Origin: Vulcanisaeta sp. JCM 14467 | GTDB taxonomy: Archaea > Thermoproteota > Thermoprotei > Thermoproteales > Thermocladiaceae | Direction: 5' to 3' | Length of the DNA stretch: 64,000 nt | Assembly (NCBI RefSeq): GCF_001316245.1 | Contig: NZ_BBDM01000003.1 | Coordinates: 124,001 to 188,000 of the forward strand | Part shown: positions 28,936 to 39,403 of the stretch, one piece after another | Position numbering within the stretch: position 1 is the stretch's first letter | Layout of the letters: each line of letters starts with the position of its first letter | Program-made: the position numbers and the translations under genes | The notes under the pieces: generated by a model | The model's database searches: none | What the model saw: only the letters and a program-made list of their open reading frames with translations | Told to the model about the DNA's origin: nothing

Positions 28936-30743
28936 GTGTCATCAGGCAAGGGTAGGATTGTCTACATAAGTGGACCAGTGGTTAAAGCCGAACTACCTGG
29001 TGCACTACTTTATGAGTTGGTCTTCGTTGGTGAGCTCGGCCTATTTGGTGAGGTTGTCAGGATTCAGGGTGACATGGCGTTTATTCAGGTTTATGAGGAG
29101 ACCACCGGCTTAAGGCTGGAGAGCCCGTTATTAGGACTGGTGAACCGTTAAGTGCGTGGTTAGGTCCTGGTATACTCAATAGGGTTTATGATGGTGTTCA
29201 GAGGCCATTACCACTAATATTTGATCTAACGAAGAGGCCCTTCGTTGCAAGGGGCATTAATTATGAGAAGGCACCACCGCTGGACTTCAAGAGGAAGTGG
29301 AAGTGGATACCCAAGGTTAAGGTTGGTGATGAGGTTGAGGTTGGCGATATACTGGGCGTTGTGCCGGAGACGCCGCTTGTTGAGCATAGGATACTCTACC
29401 CACCGATTTATAGGACTGGCGGCGTCGTTAAGTACATAGCCCCTGAGGGTGAGTACACGATTGATGATGTTATCGCCGAGGTGGAGACTAAGGAGGGCAC
29501 TGTGAAGGTTAAGATGTGGCATAAATGGCCCGTGAGGAGACCGAGGCCATTCAGGGAGAAGCTGCCTCCAGTTGAGCCATTAATAACTGGCATTAGGACA
29601 ATTGATACATTATTCCCAATAGCCATTGGAGGCGCTGCCGCAATACCTGGACCATTCGGCAGTGGTAAGACAGTCACTATAAGGACATTAGCGATGTACA
29701 GCGAGGCTAGGTTGGTATTCCCAGTGCTCTGTGGTGAGCGTGGTAATGAGGCTGCAGATGCCCTGCAGGGATTGCTTAAGCTCGTTGATCCAAACACCGG
29801 TAGGCCCTTGATGGAGAGGACCACGATCATAGTCAATACCTCAAACATGCCCGTAGCCGCCAGGGAGGCCAGCATCTACATGGGCGTCACAATAGCCGAG
29901 TACTTCAGGGACCAGGGATATGACTCATTCCTAATGGCAGACTCAACGAGCAGGTGGCTGAGGCCATGAGGGAGGTTGCATTGCGTATTGGTGAGATGCC
30001 CAGTGAGGAGGGATTCCCAGCGTACCTACCGACTAGGTTGGCTGAGTTTTACGAGAGCTGGTAGGGTTGTGACACTGGGTAAGGGCAATAGGCTTGGCTC
30101 GGTCACCATTGCGGCATCGGTATCGCCACCTGGTGGTGACTTCACGGAGCCCGTAACAAGCCACACCCTGAGGTTCATAGGCGCCTTCTGGCCGTTGGAT
30201 GCAAAGCTTGCTTACTCGAGGCATTACCCAGCCATTAATTGGTTGATGGGCTTCAGTAGGTATGTTGACACTGTGGCTGAGTGGTATCAGAAGAATGTGG
30301 CCCCTGACTGGAGGGATCTTAGGGATGAGGCAGTCAGGATATTGACCAGGGAGGCTGAGCTTCAGGAGGTCGTGAGGATACTCGGCACAGAGGCACTTAG
30401 TGAGCAGGAGAAGCACCTACTAAACGCGGCATTCCTGATTAGGGAGGGCTTCCTGAAGCAGGATGCGTATCACCCAGTCGATGTTAGGTCTCTACCACTC
30501 AAGCAGTACTGGTTGCTTAGGCTTATCATAACATTCTACAGGAAGGGTCTTGAGGCTATTAACCACGGAGTACCTGCCTCGGCGCTTAGGGAGTTGGACA
30601 TTGTTAAGAGGTTGGCTAGGCTTAGGATGGAGGTTAGGAATGAGGAGTATAAGAAGTTCATTGATTATGAGCAGGAGTTGATAAATGCCATTGAGAACCT
30701 TATTAAGCAGTACGAGCCTCAGAGGATAACGGTCACTACATAG
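28936..30743 (+). CDS. atpA: A/V-type ATP synthase catalytic subunit A, frameshifted
   Basis: Catalytic subunit of the archaeal ATP synthase, about 602 residues. P-loop GPFGSGKTV; non-homologous region [118 protein letters not shown]. Three breaks, all in G runs: near 29115 (AGGGCT to AGGCT), 29958 (TGGGCT to TGGCT) and 30057 (AGGGCT to AGCT); the last two add to three bases, so the flanking frames agree. Subunit B is not adjacent. Confidence 0.95.
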
Positions 30744-30753
30744 CTTGAAAGCC

Positions 30754-31324
30754 TTAAATGCTAATTACTACGTTTATTAACGACCTTATCAATTGATAAT
30801 TCTCACCTCCGCATAGGATAATCGTATACTTATTACATGAAATACTACCTAGTTTACTCAATTCCTCGGCAGCCTCCTGTGATAACTCATCAAGGTAACT
30901 ATTGAGCTTAAGTATTAGGAACCTATTTTGTGGGCACACGAATTTGAGGAATAACACTGCATCAGAGCCATTCTTTATGGCAATATCCCTAAGCCTTACA
31001 ATGGAATCCTCATTAATACTGCGGCTTATCACCGATACGTAGCACCTCTTACATTCGCACTTAAATACCTGGGAGAATTTCGTAACCTCCCTTATCTCAT
31101 CAATACCCAATCCGCGCAGTAAATTGTTAAGCAGCTCCTCACCCCTGCTCGTTAACTCGGCTCCACCCTTCATGACCCTGATAGCCCCCTGACTCCTAAG
31201 CTCATTGAGTACACGCCTCACGACACCCTCCCCCATGCCAGAAACGGCGCTTAGTGAGTACCTACATTCTTCCGTACCTCTTAAGCATTAGTAGCACTGT
31301 TAACTCCTCAGCGCTCATTTGCAT
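30754..31324 (-). CDS. Archaeal winged-helix/DUF4443-like protein, frameshifted
   Basis: About 190 residues. The start is taken at ATG 31324: MQMSAEELTVLLMLKRYGRM, then after a shift near 31263 RYSLSAVSGMGEGVVRRVLNELRSQGAIRVMKGGAELTSRGEEL, a winged-helix DNA-binding domain. The C-terminal part has a CECKRCYVSV pair of cysteines and resembles the archaeal DUF4443 effector region. It may be a transcriptional regulator of unknown ligand. Convergent with atpA (10 bp) and divergent from cysS. Confidence 0.6.
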
Positions 31325-31428
31325 TAGTCATTACTTTATTTAGGTAAAAATAATTTTTCCTTACCAAGTTATGTTTATTAATCCTTGTAATAACTGTGCC
31401 TGGTGATCATCATTTGCCCAGCAAGGGC

Positions 31429-32895
31429 ATGTACGCAAATTCGAAGGAATTACCAATAATAGCCTACAACACCGCCACAAAGAGTCTTGAGAGAATAACA
31501 TTACTTCGGCCCGGCCTGGCAGGATATACGTGTGTGGTTTAACGCCGTACGATTCAATGCATGTCGGGCATGCCAGGACCTTCGTGTTCTACGACATATT
31601 CAGAAGGTACCTCGAGTACCTGGGTGTCGAGGTTAGGTTTGTGACTAACTTCACAGACATTGATGATAAGATAATTAACAGGGCCCGGCAGGAGTTTGGT
31701 AGTGACCTTATCAATAAGTGGTATGAGGTACCCAGCAGATACATTAAGGAGTTCTTCGACGCAATGGATAAGCTATATATTAAGAAGGCCTACGCTTACC
31801 CCAGGGTCACTGAGAACATAAACGACATGCTGAAGTGGATCCAGGAATTGGTAAGTAAGAACCTGCCTACGTAAGCCCAGATGGCTCCGTGTACTTCGAC
31901 ATAACCAAAGTGCTAGGTACGGCGAGTTTTCGGGACAGAAGATTGAGGATTTAATAGCAGGTGCCAGGGTAGAACCAGAGCCAGGTAAGAGGAACCCACT
32001 GGACTTCGCCCTATGGAAGTCCTGGAGTGAGGGTGAACCCTGGTGGAATAGCCCATGGAGCCCTGGCAGGCCCGGCTGGCACCTGGAGTGTGTCGTAATG
32101 TCTAGTAAGTACCTCGGCGTACCCTTCGACATACATGGTGGTGGGCAGGACTTAATATTCCCGCATCACGAGAATGAGATTGCCATTGCCAGGGTCTACT
32201 TCGGCATTGACTACTTCGCTAGGTACTGGATACACGTGGGCCTGGTCACAATCAAGGGGCAGAAGATGAGTAAGTCCCTCGGCAACATAATACCGATAAT
32301 GGACGTACTCAGGAAATACGACGGTGAGGTACTTAGGCTTTACTACTCCATGACCCAGTACAGGAAGCCCATGGACTTCGACCCAGACGCCCTAGACCAG
32401 GTCAGGAACTCACTAATGAGTATATACGCAGCACATGACATGCTGACGGAAGCCATAAACGAAGCCTCTGACACGGGTGATAAGGACGCCGAGTTATTAA
32501 GTAGGGTTAATGAGTTTGTAAGTTCCTTCGAGAACTCACTAAATAATGACATCAACACTAGTGGTGCCGTAGCAACACTAATGGACTTCGCCAGGTACAT
32601 AACATCCACAGTAATCTACAACACACAACACTACTCAAGAAACGCCCTAACCAATGCACTAACCGCATTCAGCGACCTAGCCAACATACTCGGCATCCTA
32701 AACAGGACAAGACTACCACCAACACTGGTCTCGCTAATAAGTACGTTAATTAAGGTAAGGTCCCAATTAAGGGCTAAGAAAATGTTTGATGTCGCCGACG
32801 AAATCAGGAATGAACTCAGTAAACTAGGCGTTGTGGTTAGTGATGTCGGTAATAAGACGTATTGGTACATCGACAGGGACAAACTAATGCAGTAA
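31429..32895 (+). CDS. cysS: Cysteinyl-tRNA synthetase, frameshifted
   Basis: Charges tRNA-Cys. About 490 residues. Zinc-site and HIGH region IYVCGLTPYDSMHVGHARTFVFYDIFRRYL; TNFTDIDDKIINRA; RPGWHLECVVMSSKYLG; HGGGQDLIFPHHENEIA; KMSKS loop GQKMSKSLGN; C-terminal DALR-type helices. Breaks near 31522 (GGG to GG), 31866 (GG to G) and 31917. The start is probably ATG 31429, with GTG 31396 in the same frame as an alternative. Confidence 0.93.
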
Positions 32896-32912
32896 AATTA
32901 TTTTGGGCAGGC

Positions 32913-32946
32913 AGAGTCGCCGTGATTCTATACCTGCGGCGACTCT
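32913..32946. other. Perfect 10-bp stem-loop between cysS and the protease gene
   Basis: AGAGTCGCCG (32913-32922) pairs exactly with CGGCGACTCT (32937-32946) around a 14-nt loop. It lies in the 96-bp gap between two convergent genes. It could act as a shared 3' end structure or belong to a small RNA; no T-run follows as in a bacterial terminator. Confidence 0.55.
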
Positions 32947-32991
32947 CCAAATCCAAGAATTGACAACCAATTATTAACACGGTTCTCAACA

Positions 32992-33340
32992 CTAAATCCT
33001 CGTTACAAACCTCCTCGTCTCATAAAGCCTACCACTGACCAGGTCAATGGCGAGACCAAGTCTCTCAAGTACCTCAACACCTATGAGGACCTCCCGCCCT
33101 CAACAATCGCCGCAATCACCGGCGCCTCCTGCCCATCAACTCCACCTCGACAGCTATATAATCAACGACTCGACCACTACCATCAACCAACTCCACACTC
33201 ACCTTACCAAGGTTTAAGCCCAGTGCATTAGCAACATACCTCGTAATAACCATTATGGTGGAACCAGTATCCACTAACGCGTCAACAGTAACCACCCTAT
33301 CGCCATTAATGAGCCTCACAGGCACCCTAACGTGGTCCAT
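32992..33340 (-). CDS. Clan AA (retropepsin-like) aspartic protease, frameshifted
   Basis: About 116 residues, the usual size of small archaeal retropepsin-like proteins that act as dimers. Catalytic ALVDTGSTIMVI (Asp24), flap-like segment VELVDGSGRVVDYIAVEV, and second conserved strand VLIGVEVLERLGLAIDLVSGRLYE. Two breaks, near 33124 and 33095 (GGGGAG to GGGAG). Convergent with cysS. A second member of the family lies at 51.0 kb; physiological substrates are unknown. Confidence 0.8.
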
Positions 33341-33468
33341 GCACCACCACTAATTTCCAGGTCTAATAATGCCTTAAATAAGTATTTAGACTTATGTTCA
33401 GGCTTAACTAATTTTTAATTAAATCAGGCCCGTGGATAATACTTATTATTTCCCCAACCTATTTCTGC

Positions 33469-35316
33469 ATGTATATGAGGACAGTATTCCTCAGCAACGG
33501 CTCATTTGCGGTGTTATATGACGAGAATTACTACATAAGGGACATTTACTACCCATTACTTGGTCAGCATCACCATCACTCCTTCGGCGGTAAGTTCAAG
33601 ATTGGTATCTGGCATGATGGTAGGTTCACGTGGCTGGAGAGCATCGGCAATAAGGAGATTAAATTAAGTGGTTCGAAAGCCGAGCTCCACGCCCAGTGGG
33701 ATGGACTTGACATACGCATGGAGGACACCGTGCTAATACCGCAGCCCATACTTGTTAGGCACGTGTCGATTAAGGGGCCTGGCTTCGTCAGGGTTATCTT
33801 CTATCACGACTTTAAACTGAATGATTACGAGGCAGGCGATACGGCATTCTACGACCCATCACTAGACGCGGTGTTTCATTACAAGGGGACCACGTGGTTC
33901 GGGATAGCATCCACAAACCCAATATATGAGTATACCACGGGTAGGAGGGACCTCAACGTGGTTCTCCCTGACTGTGAGGACGGCGTACTTAGTAAGAACC
34001 CGATTGCCCAGGGCTCCGTGGCTTCTGCAGTCTCCATAGCAAGCCCCGAGTTCTACTACTTCATAGTGGCTGGCGATAGTTATGAGAGGGTTATGAGGTT
34101 GATAATAGAGCTTAGGGATAAGAATAACGTGGAGACCTACTTCCGCAGGTCAGTGAATTACTGGAGCAACGTGGCCTCCGAGTACGGCGATGATGAGCTA
34201 GCTGCCCAAAGCATCGTTGTATTGCTCGGCCACGTTGGTGTTAACGGTTCAATACCAGCCTCCCTGGACACGTCAATCATTAAGTTCAACCTGGACACAT
34301 ACGGCTACCTATGGCCGAGGGATGCTGCCTTCGCGGCCATGGCCCTGGACATGGCTGGTTACTACACCTTCACCAAGCGCTTCTACTCCCTAGTGTTCAA
34401 GCTCTTTGGTGGTGAGGGTTTCCTGTTCCAGAAGTATAACCCAAGTGGTACCTGGGGCTCCACCTGGCACCCGTGGACGGCGAGGAGTAGGAAGTCGCTG
34501 AATATTCAGGAGGATGAGACGGCACGGTGATCTATGCCTTCTGGCATTACTTTCAGAGGATTAGGGATTACGATTTACTTAGGGAGGTTTATGATGTGAT
34601 AACGAGGGCCGCAAACTTCATGGTGAACTTCCGGGATGAGAAGTTGAAACTACCCCTTGAGTCCTACGACCTATGGAGGAGAGACTCGGCGTCCACACGT
34701 ACACGGCTGCCTCAGTGTACGCAGGCTAATCGCCGCAAGTAACCTGGCTAAGATGCTTGGTGAGTATGAAAACGCCAGTAGGTGGGAGGAGGCCGCTGTG
34801 GAGGTTCGTGAGGCAATTAGGAACTACCTATTCGATAGGGAGAGGGGCGTGTTCTATAGGTCGGTCAGCATCGATGACGGTAAGGTGGTGAATACGGATA
34901 AGACCGTGGACTCAAGCATAATGGGCGTATTCCTCTTCAACGTGTTTGACGTTTACGAACCAATGCTCGAGAGCAGCGTCAAAGTCATCATGAGCAAGCT
35001 CTGGGTGAGGACGATAGGTGGTATCGCCCGCTATGAGAATGACTACTACCAGAGGGTTCCAGGGGATTACAGCGGGATACCCGGCAACCCGTGGATAATA
35101 ACCACGCTCTGGGTCGCCCAGTACTACATGGCTAAGGGTGATTGCCAAAGGGCCAGGGAGCTCATGTCATGGGTTAATAGGGTTAAGACACCCACGAATC
35201 TACTGCCCGAGCAGGTTGACCCATTCAGGGGATTACCCACGTCAGTAACACCACTGGTTTGGAGCCACGCGGAGTACCTAAGGACGTACATAATGAGAAA
35301 GAGGCAGTGTGCCTAA
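33469..35316 (+). CDS. GH15 glucoamylase/glucan 1,4-alpha-glucosidase-like protein, frameshifted
   Basis: Glycoside hydrolase family 15, about 616 residues, no signal peptide, so probably intracellular and acting on glycogen-type glucans or trehalose. N-terminal beta-sandwich (YYIRDIYYPLLGQHHHH) and an (alpha/alpha)6 barrel with YGYLWPRDAAFAAMALDMAGY, the general-acid region YDLWEERLGVHTYTAASVYAGLIAAS and the base region LLPEQVDPFRGLPTSVTPLVWSHAEYL. Breaks near 34528 (GGG to GG), 34677 (TGGGAG to TGGAG) and 34728. Convergent with the phosphofructokinase gene. Confidence 0.87.
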
Positions 35317-35352
35317 GTTAAAGTAATTGAAAAATTTAATGGTAATGTAGTC

Positions 35353-36352
35353 TTAACCCCAGTATGTCTCGTAAAGCCTCATCCAATAACCATTAACAAG
35401 CCTATTCTTGCCCAAGACCTCAGTTATTGGAACCCTAATTATGTCACCACCCTATACGCCGTCATCTTACCAAAGTCACCCTCCTCAATCGCGTTGAAGG
35501 CCTCCGTGGCGAACCTAACTGCGAGAACCCTATCAAAAGCAGTCGGCGATGCACCCCTGATTATGTGGCCTGGTATTACGGCCCTAGTCTCGAATCCCGT
35601 GACCTTCTCTATGTACTGGGCAAGCTCATTACCAACACCACCAAGTCTCGAGTGGCCGAACTCATCCTTAGGACCACCATACTCCTTAATACCCTCGGAG
35701 ACGATGACCAAGGCCCACCTCCTATCCCTGTAAATCTCCCTAACCCTGTTAGCGACTACGTTCCAATCAACGGGCTTCTCCGGTATTAACACGAAATCCG
35801 CCATGGTGGCTAACCCGGTGAATAGGGCGATCCAACCAGCCTCCCTACCCATGACCTCCACAACCCCAACTCTCTCGTGGGAGATCAATGTAGTCTTAAA
35901 GGACTCGGTAACCCTAATTGCCTCATTCACAGCCGTGTCAAAGCCGATGGTATAGTCCGTGCCATACACATCATTATCTATTGTCTTCGGAACACCAACA
36001 CATTAGCCAAGCCCCTAGCCTGCGTCTGGGCAGCCGCGCTCAGAGTATCATCACCGCCGATAGCCACGATAACGTCTAGGCCAAGCTCCCTGAGATTCCT
36101 GGCGAAGGCCTCGGCCCTGGCCTCATCCTTAAATGGGTTAGTCCTCGAGGTCCTAATGAATGTACCACCCGTGAATGCGAGGTCTATTAAGTCCTTAGAC
36201 GTAACCCTCCTAACCTCCCTATCCAGGATACCCCTCCAACCATGAAATATCGCATAAACCTCATGCCTCCTCTCCAGCAGCTTGGTCAGTGTATACACGG
36301 CTATGTTAAGCCCAGGCGCGTCGCCGCCACCTGTGAGAATCCCAATCCTCAT
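35353..36352 (-). CDS. pfp: Phosphofructokinase, PPi-dependent type, frameshifted
   Basis: Interconverts fructose 6-phosphate and fructose 1,6-bisphosphate. About 333 residues. Nucleotide/PPi loop GILTGGGDAPGLN, then GGDDT (99-103) where ATP enzymes have GGDGS, and PKTIDNDVYGTDYTIGFDTA where ATP enzymes lack the Lys; both substitutions are the known marks of PPi use. Further motifs: VEVMGREAGWIAL and RGASPTAFDR. Breaks near 35990 (GTGGTT to GTGTT) and 35445; the C-terminus reads GDIIRVPITEVLGKN to a stop at 35353. The start overlaps the fba stop, as in the Thermoproteus fba-pfp operon. Confidence 0.92.
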
Positions 36353-37149
36353 CTAACCTCACCCAGGACCTCCGTCACCTTCTTACCCTCATAAACCATC
36401 TCCGCAAGCACCCTAGCGAACTTTAGGGCATCCCTCCTCTGCCACACATTCCTACCAACTGCAATACCAATGGCCCCGGCCTCGAGGACACCCTCCACCT
36501 GCCTCAGGAACTCCTCCTCAGTCTTAGTCTTAGGACCACCAGACATTAGTACAGGGACCTTGCCGGCCACCTTTACGGCCCAGGCGAAGGTTTTTGGGTC
36601 GCCAGTATACTTGATCTTCATGGCGTCGGCACCAAGCTCGAGGGCAACCCTGGCGGCGTAAGCCACTATTTCTGGCGCGGTCTCATTCGTCACCTTACCA
36701 CCCCTCGGGTACGACCAAACAATCAACGGTATATCAAACCTAACAGCATCCCTCTTAATCCTTGCGAGCTCCTCAAACATCTTCCACTCATAGCCACTGC
36801 CCGGGTATATTGTGTAGCCCACGGCAGAGGCGCCTAGGCTAACGGCCTCCTCAACAGTGCAGTTAGCCACCGATATCGGCTCGCCATTGTATAGGTTCGT
36901 CTTACCATTCAACTTAACAATAAGCGGCACACTACCATCATAGTACTTCTCCGCAATACCCCTCTGGAAGACCACACCATCAAATCCAGCCTCACGTGCA
37001 AGCTTAAGTATGTACCCTGGATCAGCCGAGTCTGGGTTGTCCAGGAAGTCCGTTGGTCCATGCTCAATGCCGTGGTCATAAGCCAGTATTATTGACCTAC
37101 CCCTCCTAGCGAATATCTTCAGGAACTTCTCGATTAACCCCGTCATCAA
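36349..37149 (-). CDS. fba: Archaeal class I fructose-bisphosphate aldolase
   Basis: 266-residue DhnA-type aldolase that cleaves fructose 1,6-bisphosphate through a Schiff base; the lysine is in DAMKIKYTGDPKTF. Other motifs: ILAYDHGIEHGP, SYPRGGKV, VLMSGGPKTKTEEEFL and GAIGIAVGRNVWQ. Homologues also act as the bifunctional FBP aldolase/phosphatase only when of a different family, so this one is the glycolytic aldolase. First gene of a two-gene operon with pfp (4-bp overlap). Intact. Confidence 0.94.
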   Translation of the reverse strand: MMTGLIEKFLKIFARRGRSIILAYDHGIEHGPTDFLDNPDSADPGYILKLAREAGFDGVVFQRGIAEKYYDGSVPLIVKLNGKTNLYNGEPISVANCTVEEAVSLGASAVGYTIYPGSGYEWKMFEELARIKRDAVRFDIPLIVWSYPRGGKVTNETAPEIVAYAARVALELGADAMKIKYTGDPKTFAWAVKVAGKVPVLMSGGPKTKTEEEFLRQVEGVLEAGAIGIAVGRNVWQRRDALKFARVLAEMVYEGKKVTEVLGEVR

Positions 37150-37224
37150 TTACTCCGCTGATTAAGCCATATTTAATATGTGGATGTTAGAAATGTATTG
37201 CTGGGTATAATGATTACACCACAT

Positions 37225-37952
37225 TCACGCATTACTACCTTCACTGCCAATTTCAATTCCATAAACATCACGAACCTGCTTAAGCAAGTCATTAATGATG
37301 AACTTGAGTATTTCAGAACCAACCTCAGGCTTTACCAAGTCCCTACGTAACGAACCAACAATACCAGTTCCACTGACCTCCATAGTCCTAAAGACATTAA
37401 TATCGCCCCTAACATCCACGTCGATAATCCTATCCCATCTAACGAGGTCCCTACTTATTGCAGCGATCAACGAGGTCTCAACAGCATCGGCATGCCCAAA
37501 GGATGGGAAGTAACTCGTTATGTAATTAACAACCCTCCTATTATATACGTAGTAATGATAAACCCTGGGCCTAGTCCTTGAGTAATTCCACTCCTTAACA
37601 ACCATGTTCAGGGCATCCACGTTACCGCCATGACCATTAACAAACACAACGCCAACTGGATTCCACGCAGATACACTCTCGACGAAGTCAAGGAGGTAAT
37701 GAACTAGGCTCTCAAAGCGAACCCACGTCGTGCCTATGAAGCCCACGTGCTCCATTGAAGCCCCAACGGCAATTAATGGGTAAAGCAGGACCCTGTCCGG
37801 CATTCTACGTTCAACCTCACTGGCAATGTAATTGGCGATTATGGAGTCCGTACCCAGGGTAGGTGGGGTCCGTGTTGCTCGATTGACCCGATGGGCACGA
37901 GTATCAATGGGTCCTTAGGCACATCATCGCGCGTAATGTCGAGTATCCTCAC
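37225..37952 (-). CDS. Creatininase-family amidohydrolase (ArfB-like), frameshifted
   Basis: About 242 residues. Metal-site motifs PIGSIEQHGPHLPLGTDSIIANYIA, YPLIAVGASMEHVGFIGT, VVFVNGHGGNVDALN and HADAVETSLI. In archaea one branch of this family (ArfB) removes the formyl group from the GTP cyclohydrolase III product in riboflavin/F420 synthesis; a GTP cyclohydrolase III gene is present at 11 kb, which favours that role, but the family also includes creatinine and mycofactocin hydrolases. One break near 37862 (CCCC to CCC). GTG start at 37952. Confidence 0.82.
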
Positions 37953-37976
37953 GCAGTGACGCTATGCGCATTACTA

Positions 37977-39170
37977 TTAAAAGCCTGTGCCCAGGCCTCT
38001 TATCCTCACCCTAACGACCTCCCTGGTATGCGGGCCCAATGCCGACCCAAGGACACGTTGCGTGAACCTATCAAAGGCACAAACATCTCCACTCGCTGGC
38101 AACCCACATACCTTACATAAATGAACCTCGCCAATCCCTGAACCACTTGCCCTAGCCATAGTCCTGAAGGAGTCAATATTCTTAACAATGCCCTTCAGGA
38201 AGCCCAACTTAATACCTGGGTGCTTCCTCTCAAGCTCATTAAGCATGTCCTTCAATCTATCCTCCAGCACATTCCTCGGCTTGTAAGGGCAGGGCTGGGC
38301 AACGAAGGGCAACTCCGCGGCTATTGAGTATAGCAGTGTCTCCCTCTCGTAGGTCTCGTACAAAGGCCTTATATGGGCCACACCACTCTCCATGGTCTCC
38401 GTCCTCGGCACAAGCTTAACTAACGAGCCATAATCATGAATAAGCAAGGCCTTCAATGCATACGCCGCTAGGTCATCCGCATGATGACCAGTGGCCACTG
38501 AGGAAGCCCTAAGCTCAACCGCAGCTGCATTGTAGATGTACCTACGTGTTAAGCCGCATATCGAGCACGGAGGCCTACCGAACCTATTACGGCGAACCAG
38601 GTCTGGGAAGTTCATGTTGAATAACTCCCTATACGTAATCATGACCAGGGGAACCCCACTCATCTTCGACAACTCCTCAACTGCAAGCCTAGCCAGCTCA
38701 GAATAGCCCGGCAATCCCTGATCAATATGCAGCGCCACCAAGTCGAATTTAAGACTCTTCCTGAGCTCCGACAGTATGTGGAGCATCGCGGTACTATCCT
38801 TACCACCCGACACCGACGCCATGACCGTATCGCCACTCCTAATGAGACTGTACTCCTCAACGACCTTACCAACCCTCCTCCTAACAAACTCAAGGAAGTG
38901 CTCCCTACAAAGCGTCAGCCTGGCATACGGAATCCTGACAAAGGCACTCTTACCACAAACACTACACCTGCCAGGTATTGACTCCCTAACAACAACCACC
39001 CTATCACCAGCACGCAAATTCACGCCAAAATCCCTAACCAACATGCCATTAACAAACACGTGAGTAGCATCACCAGCCCTAACCTCACCCAACAACTCCC
39101 TAACACTTAGGGAACCACCACTAACCACCGCGCGCCTACACTCCTGAACAAAGTCAACCACGACAGACAT
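37977..39170 (-). CDS. Ubiquitin-like (ThiS/MoaD) domain fused to a TtuA/NcsA-type tRNA 2-thiolation ATP-pyrophosphatase
   Basis: 397 residues, intact. Residues 1-67 form a beta-grasp domain (VRELLGEVRAGDATHVFVNGMLVRDFGVNLRAGDRVVVV) that ends ESIPGR, not in the GG needed for thiocarboxylation. Then a TtuA core: zinc pair CSVCGK (69-72), CREH (88-91), PP-loop SGGKDST (121-127), RPPCSICGLTRR (Cys202, Cys205), CPYKPRN, and a C-terminal CKVCGLPASGDVC zinc site. TtuA enzymes thiolate tRNA position 54 using sulfur from a separate ubiquitin-like TtuB; the fusion suggests a built-in or degenerate sulfur-carrier docking domain. Confidence 0.88.
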   Translation of the reverse strand: MSVVVDFVQECRRAVVSGGSLSVRELLGEVRAGDATHVFVNGMLVRDFGVNLRAGDRVVVVRESIPGRCSVCGKSAFVRIPYARLTLCREHFLEFVRRRVGKVVEEYSLIRSGDTVMASVSGGKDSTAMLHILSELRKSLKFDLVALHIDQGLPGYSELARLAVEELSKMSGVPLVMITYRELFNMNFPDLVRRNRFGRPPCSICGLTRRYIYNAAAVELRASSVATGHHADDLAAYALKALLIHDYGSLVKLVPRTETMESGVAHIRPLYETYERETLLYSIAAELPFVAQPCPYKPRNVLEDRLKDMLNELERKHPGIKLGFLKGIVKNIDSFRTMARASGSGIGEVHLCKVCGLPASGDVCAFDRFTQRVLGSALGPHTREVVRVRIRGLGTGF

Positions 39171-39403
39171 AGAACAACAATAAGGGGCAAAAGCCCTTAA
39201 AAACCAATAAGCACGATTCAGCCATTATATTTAGCATACCATGATTAACCTACGCCTAAATTTACGACCTTTAATTTAATTCACGATTAATGCGGAACTA
39301 AATAAAAATAAGAAATGAAAGAAACAGATATAATCAAGTTTAATTCATTTTGAAACCCACATATCATATATAAAATTTAAAAGCCCAAAATAATCCTACT
39401 TTA

